Assembly (NCBI GenBank): GCA_041305385.1
Contig: JBFYLO010000077.1
Coordinates: 1-32,789 of the forward strand
DNA from: JAKAKT01 sp041305385
GTDB lineage: Archaea > Micrarchaeota > Micrarchaeia > Burarchaeales > JAKAKT01
DNA: 32,789 nt
Reading direction: 5' to 3'
Shown: in pieces, positions 8,558 to 14,387 of the stretch
Layout: every line of letters begins with the position of its first letter
How positions within the stretch are numbered: the stretch's first letter is position 1
Translations under genes and position numbers: made by a program
Notes under the pieces: generated by a model
Seen by the model: the letters and a program-made list of their open reading frames with translations, nothing else
Database searches by the model: none
What the model was told of the DNA's origin: nothing

Positions 8558-8626
8558 TTCCGCACCCTGTTTTTTCCTGAAAGAGAAAGAGCACAAAAAG
8601 CAATTCTTCGACGTTAGACCGAAACC

Positions 8627-8655
8627 TTTATAAATATGTCATGATAATGTCATGA
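8627..8655. promoter_or_regulatory. Divergent promoter with tandem TGTCATGA operator candidate
   Basis: TTTATAAATAT (8627-8637) preceded by CGAAACC is a good BRE/TATA for the plus-strand gene at 8685 and, being near-palindromic, can also serve the minus-strand operon starting at 8557. Immediately downstream, TGTCATGA occurs twice (8637-8644 and 8648-8655), exactly 11 bp apart, so on the same face of the helix. Each copy contains the palindrome TCATGA. This placement between TATA and the predicted initiation site is typical of an autorepressor site. Confidence 0.55.
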
Positions 8656-8684
8656 CACTACCATATGCTTGTCAGGTGTCCATC

Positions 8685-9164
8685 ATGACGCAAGAAAATG
8701 AGAAGCAACCAACTTATAAATCTTTCGAGCAGGCGCCGATTATTGAGCAGGCAATGGTGACAGACGAGCTAAAACAGCAGCTTCTGAAGTTCAAGGACCC
8801 GGTGGTTTTGGGCTCTCTCATGTATACTGCAACGAGGGAACGGGAGAGCACGAACTTGCTGCTCAAGAACATACTCGCGAAGATTGAGGCGCTGGAGACG
8901 CGCATGGCAAAAATCGAGTCAGAGAAAGGCGAGCCGAGGGGCCCAAGGGGCCCGCCCTCGCCACTGCTCCCGGAAGCGGACGAGCGCATAATGACATACA
9001 TAAAAAAGAGGGGACGCGCTTGCGCCGAGGAGATTCGCGACGCGTTCAGATACCGCGGAACAAATGCGGCGAGCGCGAGAATGAACAAGCTTTTCGAGAA
9101 AGGAGTTCTCGAAAAGGAACAGGTCGGCAGGAAGGTGTACTACATCCTGTCCCGACGAGACTGA
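8685..9164 (+). CDS. Coiled-coil plus winged-helix DNA-binding regulator
   Basis: The N-terminal half is a predicted helix/coiled coil ('LLLKNILAKIEALETRMAKI'). A Pro/Gly-rich linker (PRGPRGPPSP) joins it to a C-terminal winged helix-turn-helix of about 60 residues beginning 'EADERIMTYIKKRGRACAEE' and ending at the wing 'GRKVYYILSRRD'. A dimeric transcription factor is the simplest reading. An upstream ATG at 8652 lies inside the putative operator repeats. The ATG at 8685 has AGGTG at good spacing and leaves a leader of about 25 bases after the TATA-predicted start, so 8685 is preferred. It is divergent from the operon at 8557 and may control it. The ligand or signal is unknown. Confidence 0.75.
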   Translation: MTQENEKQPTYKSFEQAPIIEQAMVTDELKQQLLKFKDPVVLGSLMYTATRERESTNLLLKNILAKIEALETRMAKIESEKGEPRGPRGPPSPLLPEADERIMTYIKKRGRACAEEIRDAFRYRGTNAASARMNKLFEKGVLEKEQVGRKVYYILSRRD

Positions 9165-9252
9165 TGCTTGCACAGAATGCAAGGCGACCATATCTGTCTT
9201 TGTTGGGCATGGGGCGGTTCGGCCATAATTCACCTCCCACGTCTTATTGTCC

Positions 9253-9278
9253 CGCCCCTGCCCACCTATATAAACCCC
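9253..9278 (+). repeat. 26-bp TATA-containing repeat, copy 1
   Basis: This block begins CGCCCCTGCCCAC and continues into TATATAAACCCC. It matches the block at 9980-10005 at 24 of 26 positions. The core reads as a TATA box with a G/C-rich upstream element. It is not directly ahead of a gene start (the next gene begins at 9401 and has its own TATA box). Confidence 0.7.
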
Positions 9279-9337
9279 TAGTGTTGAGTTTCCAAAATCG
9301 TCTGTTCAAAATTTTTACTCAAAAACACAAAGCGAAC

Positions 9338-9347
9338 TTTTATAAAT
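9338..9347 (+). promoter_or_regulatory. TATA box of the small membrane-anchored protein gene
   Basis: TTTTATAAAT preceded by GCGAAC (BRE-like). Initiation about 27 bases downstream would fall near 9370 and give a 30-base leader carrying the strong ribosome site GGGAGGTTGAG (9387-9397) before the ATG at 9401. Confidence 0.6.
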
Positions 9348-9400
9348 CAGTTCCGAGATAATACACTACTTATTCTACTATTAAGTGGGAGGTTGAGATT

Positions 9401-9712
9401 ATGTCAAAATTTTGGTTTGGTGTTGCAGTTTTTCTCTCACTGGCAGTGGTAGTTGATCACTATGTAGACCAAAGCGCGAATAAAAAAATGGGAGACTTAG
9501 CTTCGTCGGTTGATTCTCTTAAAACTGTAATCGCTGCGAAAGACTCTGCCCTCGTTGCAAAAGATTCTGCCCTCACGATAAGAGACTCTGCTCTCGTAAA
9601 CATGGGTGTTGACCCAAAATCCCTGAAGTGGGGAGACGTAAGGAGACTTGGAGCTAAACTCCCCCGGACATCCTCGCAAGGCGGAAAGTCCAACGACCGC
9701 CTTATTCGCTAA
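9401..9712 (+). CDS. Small membrane-anchored coiled-coil protein
   Basis: Not a family I recognise. The 103-residue protein starts with a hydrophobic segment ('FWFGVAVFLSLAVVVDHYV') that is either a signal anchor or an uncleaved membrane helix. It is followed by a heptad-like region with three copies of a 7-residue unit ([AI][KR]DSAL[VT]) encoded by a 21-bp tandem repeat at 9536-9598, and a basic tail. The start is well supported by GGGAGGTTGAG 4 bases before the ATG and a TATA box further up. The composition differs from the neighbours: less G+C, and rich in Ser, Asp and Lys. It may be a recent arrival or a lineage-specific surface-tethered stalk. Confidence 0.65.
   Translation: MSKFWFGVAVFLSLAVVVDHYVDQSANKKMGDLASSVDSLKTVIAAKDSALVAKDSALTIRDSALVNMGVDPKSLKWGDVRRLGAKLPRTSSQGGKSNDRLIR
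9536..9598 (+). repeat. Three 21-bp in-frame tandem repeats
   Basis: Units at 9536-9556, 9557-9577 and 9578-9598 encode the AKDSALV-type heptads of the small membrane-anchored protein. They differ by a few substitutions, mostly at third positions or conservative changes. Confidence 0.8.
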
Positions 9713-9979
9713 AGATACGTGCGAGTCCATCCATACGTAATTGGTGGCTTCGGGCAGTCCTGACGTCATATTTTCTACGACGGTCCGCGGCTACTACGTC
9801 CTCTACTACCGCGACGTCGGCGGCAGGCAGCTCGTCGGCGGCTCGTCCTCGTCAGGCCGTCTATCCGTTTCTGGGTGCTAGCGTTGGAAACCGCGGCACA
9901 GCAAAAGAAAGAAGCAATAAGAACACTCGTGGGCGCAAGAACCAGTAACTTGTGCTCTTGGTCGCAACGCTCAGGCAAT
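9713..9979. other. Gene-free GC-rich segment, possible structured RNA
   Basis: No convincing ORF is present. The longest candidate, around 9739-9880, is under 50 codons and has no ribosome site. The segment contains GTCGGCGGC twice (9816-9824, 9834-9842) and CCGCGG. A 7-bp stem AAGGCGG/CCGCCTT (9678-9684 with 9697-9703) overlaps the end of the preceding gene. It is bounded on the right by copy 2 of the 26-bp repeat. It could be a structured non-coding RNA, a decayed gene, or intergenic sequence of foreign origin. I cannot decide from sequence alone. Confidence 0.3.
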
Positions 9980-10005
9980 CGCCCCTGCCCACTTATATGA
10001 ACCCC
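9980..10005 (+). repeat. 26-bp TATA-containing repeat, copy 2
   Basis: Second copy of the element at 9253-9278, differing at two positions within the TATA core (TTATATGAA instead of CTATATAAA). It lies 44 bases upstream of the MarC-family gene and may have been its original promoter element, although TTTTAAACC at 10020 is better placed for a leaderless start at 10050. Confidence 0.65.
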
Positions 10006-10049
10006 GAGCGCAGCTACCGTTTTAAACCCTTATCCCTAAATCTCCTCTC

Positions 10050-10625
10050 ATGCCAGTCGACACGACCATGGTCCTGAAGATTTTCTTCCTGCTCAACCCG
10101 CTTTCCTCAGTCCCCATTCTCTTCCTCGCCTACAAGAAGAAAATGAATGTCAAGCAGGTGGCCCTCTACGCCACTCTTCTTGCCTTCATAGTCGCAGTCG
10201 TGTTCCTGTTCCTCGGCCCGCTCCTCTTCGGGATTTTCGGGATAGGGATAGACTCCTTCCGCGCTGCCGGGGGCTTGGTAACGCTCCTGCTCGGCATGAG
10301 CATGATTCGGGACAAGAAGGAGGAAGAGATAAGCGAGGAGAAGACGCTGATTTCGCTCATCGCAACCCCGCTCCTCACAGGCCCGGCAACCCTCTCCTAC
10401 CTAATCCTCTCGAACGCGGAACTGGGTACTCAAGAGGTTCTCACCAACCTCATACTCGCCTTCTTCCTGGTCGGAATCGTCTTTAATGCGTTTGCCCGCC
10501 TGATTCCCAACATAAACCTGGAATTCTTGAGGTTTACGAGCAGGCTGCTCGGGCTCTTCATAGTGGCGCTGGGCATCGAGATGCTCGCGACAGGGATTTC
10601 AGTGATAATGTTCGGGAGTAAGTAG
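10050..10625 (+). CDS. MarC-family integral membrane protein
   Basis: Six-helix membrane protein of the MarC/UPF0056 (NAAT) family; its transported substrate is not established in general. The sequence shows the family pattern: an N-terminal 'FFLLNPLSSVPILFL', then 'FGIFGIGIDSFRAAGGLVTL' with the conserved glycine-rich helix and 'PLLTGPATLSYLI' in the second half. The length of 191 residues is typical. It is monocistronic: a TATA-like TTTTAAACC about 30 bases upstream implies a nearly leaderless transcript, and a strong hairpin/T-run follows the stop. Confidence 0.88.
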   Translation: MPVDTTMVLKIFFLLNPLSSVPILFLAYKKKMNVKQVALYATLLAFIVAVVFLFLGPLLFGIFGIGIDSFRAAGGLVTLLLGMSMIRDKKEEEISEEKTLISLIATPLLTGPATLSYLILSNAELGTQEVLTNLILAFFLVGIVFNAFARLIPNINLEFLRFTSRLLGLFIVALGIEMLATGISVIMFGSK

Positions 10626-10649
10626 AAGGAAAAAATAAAACAAGAAAAA

Positions 10650-10676
10650 GGGCCCTCGAGGGCCCCAGGGTTTTTT
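10650..10676 (+). terminator. Intrinsic-type terminator after the MarC-family gene
   Basis: The perfect 16-nt palindrome GGGCCCTCGAGGGCCC (10650-10665) is followed by CAGGG and TTTTTT (10671-10676), then a further T-rich stretch. Archaeal termination relies mainly on the T-run, which is present. Confidence 0.75.
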
Positions 10677-10789
10677 GTCTTTCTTTTTGAGCTATCGATT
10701 GGCTGGATTCGAGTGACAGAGGCATGTTTTTATTAATTCGGTGGCTAATCCATAACTCCGAGGTATCAGGACTTTACAAAGGCGGCAAC

Positions 10790-11620
10790 ATGTACGAAAT
10801 AATCGAGAAAAAAAAGCTCTGCTCGGACGTTACCCTGCTGAAACTGCGTGCTCCAAAAATCGCAAAAAAGGCGCGCCCTGGCCAGTTCGTGATAACCAGG
10901 GCGGACGAAAATGGCGAGCGGATACCGCTAACAATCTCTGATTTTGACAGGGAGAAAGGGACGATAACTATCATAATAAAAGAGATAGGGAAGTCGACAT
11001 ATGCAATGGGGCGTCTTCAAACCGGAGATTCACTGCTCAATGTACTGGGCCCACTTGGAAAGCCTTCAGAGATAAAAGCTTACGGAACCGTCGTGTGCAT
11101 AGGGGGCGGCATAGGTGTTGCCCCGATATATCCGATTGCAAGGGCGCTCAAGGGTTCAGGGAACAAGGTGATATCGATAATCGGTGCGCGTAGCAAGGAA
11201 TACGTAATCCTGGGGCAGGAGATGGGGGCCGTGAGCAACGAACTGCATATTACCACTGATGACGGCTCTGCTGGACGCAAGGGATTCGTCACAGATGTCC
11301 TAAAGGAAATTCTCGCGAGGGGCGAGAGGATAAACTCGGTAATTGCGATAGGGCCGACGATAATGATGAAATCGGTTTCAGAAGCCACAAAACCCTTCGG
11401 CATAAAGACCATCGTGAGCCTCAATTCAATAATGATTGACGGCACGGGGATGTGCGGCGGTTGCCGTGTCACTGTCGGCGGGGAAACGAAGTTCGCGTGC
11501 GTTGACGGGCCGGAGTTCGACGCCCATCTTGTGGATTTCAACAGCCTTTTGCTGAGGAACAGGCGGTTTGAGAAGCATGAGTGCAAAGCATTGAAAGCGG
11601 TGACCAAGGATGCCAGATAA
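10790..11620 (+). CDS. NAD(P)H/ferredoxin oxidoreductase FAD-iron-sulfur subunit (SudB/NfnA, PyrK-like)
   Basis: Flavoprotein subunit of the ferredoxin-NADP reductase superfamily. The FAD-binding 'RIPLTISDFD' lies in the N-terminal barrel, and the NAD-binding fold begins at 'VVCIGGGIGVAPIYPIARAL'. The C-terminal 2Fe-2S motif has cysteines in 'DGTGMCGGCRVTVGG' and 'FACVDGPEF', as in PyrK, SudB and NfnA. The ATG at 10790 (MYEIIEKKK) is preceded by AAAGGCGG, so the longer in-frame start at 10724 is rejected. The next gene, its usual partner, overlaps by 11 bases. Together they can make NADPH from NADH and reduced ferredoxin, or act as sulfide dehydrogenase or a glutamate-synthase-like small chain. 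Which applies cannot be told here. Confidence 0.92.
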   Translation: MYEIIEKKKLCSDVTLLKLRAPKIAKKARPGQFVITRADENGERIPLTISDFDREKGTITIIIKEIGKSTYAMGRLQTGDSLLNVLGPLGKPSEIKAYGTVVCIGGGIGVAPIYPIARALKGSGNKVISIIGARSKEYVILGQEMGAVSNELHITTDDGSAGRKGFVTDVLKEILARGERINSVIAIGPTIMMKSVSEATKPFGIKTIVSLNSIMIDGTGMCGGCRVTVGGETKFACVDGPEFDAHLVDFNSLLLRNRRFEKHECKALKAVTKDAR

Positions 11621-12992
11621 AAGGACTCCTGTTCGTGAGCAGGACCCGAAGCAGAGGGTAAAGAACTTCGAGGAAGTCTCCCTGGGCTACAGTGAAGAGG
11701 AAGCGAGGCGCGAGGCCGGGAGATGCCTCCAGTGCAAGACAAAACCATGCGTTAAGGGGTGTCCGCTCGGAATCGACATACCTTCATTCGTGAAGATGGC
11801 GAAGGATGGAGACTACGAATCTGCACTCGAGAAAATAATGGAAGTCAATCCCTTTCCCAGGATAACGGGCCGGGTGTGCCCCCAGGAGAAGCAGTGCGAG
11901 AAGGAGTGTACCCTTGCAAAGCTGGGGGAGCCACTCAACATAGGGAAATTGGAGCGATTCGTTGCTGATCGGGGAAAAGGAAAACTCCCAAAAAGCCCTG
12001 GAAAAAGCAAAGGAAAAGTGGCGGTGATCGGCTCGGGCCCAGCTGGCCTGACTTGTGCGACTGAACTCGTTAAAAAGGGGCGTTCGGTGACTGTTTTCGA
12101 GGCTCTCCATGAAGCTGGAGGAGTCTTGACCTACGGGATACCCGAATTCAGGCTTCCGAAAAAAATCGTGAAGGAAGAGGTCGAGCGCATGAAAAAGCTA
12201 GGGGCCAAGCTCGAGTTTGATGTCGCAGTCGGCCAGACAAGCGCCCTGCAGGAACTCCTCGAGGAATTTGATGTTGTATTCATAGCTTCAGGGGCAGGCT
12301 TGCCATCGTTCATGGGAATCCCAGGGGAGAATCTCAATGACGTGTACTCAGCTAATGAGTTCTTGACCCGGGTAAACCTGATGGGCGCGTACAAGGGCTT
12401 CGACACCCCGATTCATGTCGGAAAGGCCGTCGCCACAATAGGGGCAGGCAATGTAGCCATCGATTGCGCGAGAACTGCGCTGAGGCTCGGGGCCGAGAAG
12501 TCCTACATCATCTATAGGAGAAGCGAGGAGGAGGCCCCGGCGAGAAAGGAGGAGATCAGTCATGCCAAGGAGGAGGGCGTGGAGTTCATGTTCATGGTAC
12601 TCCCTGTCCGCATAATGGGCGATGAAAAAGGCTCTGTGAAAGGAATCGAATGCTTAAAAACCGGATTTACCGAGCCAGATTCCTCGGGCAGGAAGAAGAC
12701 CAGCCCCATCAGTGGAAGCGAGTTCTCCTTGGAGATTGACACGGTCATAGTCGCGATAGGCCAGAAGCCCAACCCGCTCATACCGCGTACAACCCCCGAG
12801 CTCAAAACGTCCCGCGAAGGCATAATCATCGTGGATGAAAACGGCCTCACGTCGATTCCCGCTGTATTCGCAGGCGGGGACATAACCACCGGCGCAGCCA
12901 CAGTCATCCTTGCGATGCAGGCAGGAAAAAATGCGGCAAAGGCTATCGACACATACCTAACTGAAAAGCTCCGGGAAAATAAACAAAAATAA
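11610..12992 (+). CDS. NADPH-dependent GltD-type flavoprotein (SudA/NfnB)
   Basis: 460-residue partner of the preceding subunit. The N-terminal ferredoxin-like part has two 4Fe-4S cysteine sets ('CLQCKTKPCVKGCPL' and 'CPQEKQCEKEC'). The FAD Rossmann motif 'VIGSGPAGLTCA' and the NADPH motif 'GAGNVAIDCARTALRLGA' follow, and the C-terminal 'AVFAGGDITTGAATVI' closes the FAD site. This architecture is shared by the glutamate synthase small subunit, SudA and NfnB. The gene for the large GltB chain is absent nearby, and the SudB/NfnA-like neighbour favours the Nfn/Sud assignment. A hairpin terminator follows immediately. Convergent glutamate dehydrogenase could consume the NADPH; that link is inference. 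Confidence 0.93.
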   Translation: MPDKRTPVREQDPKQRVKNFEEVSLGYSEEEARREAGRCLQCKTKPCVKGCPLGIDIPSFVKMAKDGDYESALEKIMEVNPFPRITGRVCPQEKQCEKECTLAKLGEPLNIGKLERFVADRGKGKLPKSPGKSKGKVAVIGSGPAGLTCATELVKKGRSVTVFEALHEAGGVLTYGIPEFRLPKKIVKEEVERMKKLGAKLEFDVAVGQTSALQELLEEFDVVFIASGAGLPSFMGIPGENLNDVYSANEFLTRVNLMGAYKGFDTPIHVGKAVATIGAGNVAIDCARTALRLGAEKSYIIYRRSEEEAPARKEEISHAKEEGVEFMFMVLPVRIMGDEKGSVKGIECLKTGFTEPDSSGRKKTSPISGSEFSLEIDTVIVAIGQKPNPLIPRTTPELKTSREGIIIVDENGLTSIPAVFAGGDITTGAATVILAMQAGKNAAKAIDTYLTEKLRENKQK

Positions 12993-12996
12993 TAGA

Positions 12997-13020
12997 GGGC
13001 TTCAAAGCCCCCACATTTTT
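12997..13020. terminator. Bidirectional terminator between the flavoprotein and gdhA genes
   Basis: The stem GGGCTT/AAGCCC (12997-13010) is followed on the plus strand by CCACATTTTT. On the minus strand it is followed by TCTATTATTTTTGTTTATTTT. T-rich sequence on both sides of one hairpin suits the convergent genes ending at 12992 and 13022. Confidence 0.65.
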
Positions 13021-13021
13021 C

Positions 13022-14278
13022 CTAGAAGAAAATTCCCTTGTCCTTGGCAGCCCTCATGACCCTGTCCACTGCGAGTATGTTGGCAGCAGTCCTCATGTCG
13101 GTTTTGTACTTCTTCGAGTAGTCATAGGTGTCCCTGAAGCTCTGCTTCATTATCCTATCGAGCTTGCTGTTGACTTCCTCGAGTGTCCAGTAGTGCTGCT
13201 GCAATCCCTGCACCCACTCAAAATACGAGACAGTCACTCCCCCGGCATTTGCGAGGATGTCCGGGAGCACGAAAATCCCCTTCTCGTTTATTATCGGGTC
13301 TGCATCCGCAGTCAAGGGGCCGTTCGCTCCCTCGGCGATAATCTTGGCATTTATCTTGCCTGCGTTGTCCTTCGTTATTACGTTCTCCATTGCACACGGT
13401 GCGAGTATGTCAACATCAAGGCCAAAAATTTCCTCGTTGTTTATCTCAGTTGCCCCCTTCTCCTCGTAGCCGCCGATGTTCTTCTTTTCGCCCAGGTATT
13501 TTATCATGGCGTCAATGTTCAGTCCATCCGGATTATACACGCCTCCGAAGTAATCCCGAACTGCGACGACCTTGCATCCGAGCTTATGGTAGAACAGGGC
13601 AGCATGGCTTCCCACGTTCCCGAAACCCTGCACAGCGACCCTCGTCTTCTTCGGGTCCATCTTGAGGTGCTTCATCGCTTCCGCGCTCACCATCACGACT
13701 CCGTTGCCCGTGGCCTCGGTCCTCCCGAGCGAGCCCCCGAGGCTCAGCGGCTTTCCTGTGACGACAGCGGGCACGTTGTATCCTTTGGCCTTGCTGTAGG
13801 TGTCCATCATCCAGCTCATCGTCTCGGCGTTCGTGTTCATGTCAGGAGCCGGGATGTCCCTCTCCGGCCCAATGTCCCTCAGGAGCGCGAGCGTATACAT
13901 CCTGGTGAGCCTCTTGAGCTCCCTCTTGGTCTTCTTCGTAACATCAACGATGACCCCTCCCTTCGAACCGCCGAAAGGCACGTTCACGACAGCGCACTTC
14001 CAGGTCATCATGGCTGAAAGCGCAATTACCTCGTTCTCGGTTACCATCGAGTGATAGCGAACTCCGCCCTTGAACGGGCCCCGCACATCGTTGTACTGGG
14101 ACCTATAACCTGTGAAAACCCGGACCTCTCCGCTCTCCATCTCAATGGGGAGCGAGACAGTTATGACTCTCTGCGGGTGGCTTAAATACTCATATACTCC
14201 CTTGCTCATGTCAAGGTATCCCTTCACCTTCTCGAGCCTTGCGAGTGTTTCCTTCCAAAGGTCTCTCTGTTCTGCCAT
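13022..14278 (-). CDS. gdhA: Glutamate dehydrogenase (Glu/Leu/Phe/Val family)
   Basis: Hexameric NAD(P)-dependent enzyme interconverting glutamate and 2-oxoglutarate plus ammonia. Substrate-site motifs are present: 'GPFKGGVRYH', 'MTWKCAVVNVPFGGSKGGV' (catalytic lysines K94 and K106 in the 418-residue form), and the Rossmann motif 'VAVQGFGNVGSHAA'. 'CAMENVITKDNA' and 'ADPIINEKGIFVLPDILANAGG' lie near the C-terminus. The chosen ATG at 14278 (MAEQRDLWKE) follows the strong ribosome site GGGAGGAGGG (14285-14294). The longer frame to 14329 would place that site inside the gene. Cofactor preference cannot be read confidently. Confidence 0.96.
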   Translation of the reverse strand: MAEQRDLWKETLARLEKVKGYLDMSKGVYEYLSHPQRVITVSLPIEMESGEVRVFTGYRSQYNDVRGPFKGGVRYHSMVTENEVIALSAMMTWKCAVVNVPFGGSKGGVIVDVTKKTKRELKRLTRMYTLALLRDIGPERDIPAPDMNTNAETMSWMMDTYSKAKGYNVPAVVTGKPLSLGGSLGRTEATGNGVVMVSAEAMKHLKMDPKKTRVAVQGFGNVGSHAALFYHKLGCKVVAVRDYFGGVYNPDGLNIDAMIKYLGEKKNIGGYEEKGATEINNEEIFGLDVDILAPCAMENVITKDNAGKINAKIIAEGANGPLTADADPIINEKGIFVLPDILANAGGVTVSYFEWVQGLQQHYWTLEEVNSKLDRIMKQSFRDTYDYSKKYKTDMRTAANILAVDRVMRAAKDKGIFF

Positions 14279-14332
14279 GCAAGTCCCTCCTCCCTCGGCG
14301 GAGCCAAGGGGAAAGAACACTATTGCCACTGA

Positions 14333-14342
14333 GTATTAAAAA
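14333..14342 (-). promoter_or_regulatory. TATA-like box of gdhA
   Basis: TTTTTAATAC on the minus strand lies about 60 bases upstream of the ATG. It predicts a leader of roughly 30 bases that includes the GGGAGGAGGG ribosome site. Confidence 0.5.
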
Positions 14343-14387
14343 GTATGCTGTTCGTCAGAAAGCGAAAATCATGCATCCTCGACGAGA

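Noticed and set aside
9680..9691. GGCGGAAAGTCC, resembling the first conserved region of RNase P RNA
   Set aside because: The other conserved RNase P regions (the GGTAAGAGC-type and 3' AGAA..GGCTTAT-type blocks) are not found downstream, and the match overlaps the end of an ORF.
13193..14017. Plus-strand ORF of 274 codons opposite gdhA
   Set aside because: Antisense to glutamate dehydrogenase, whose motifs and ribosome site are unambiguous.
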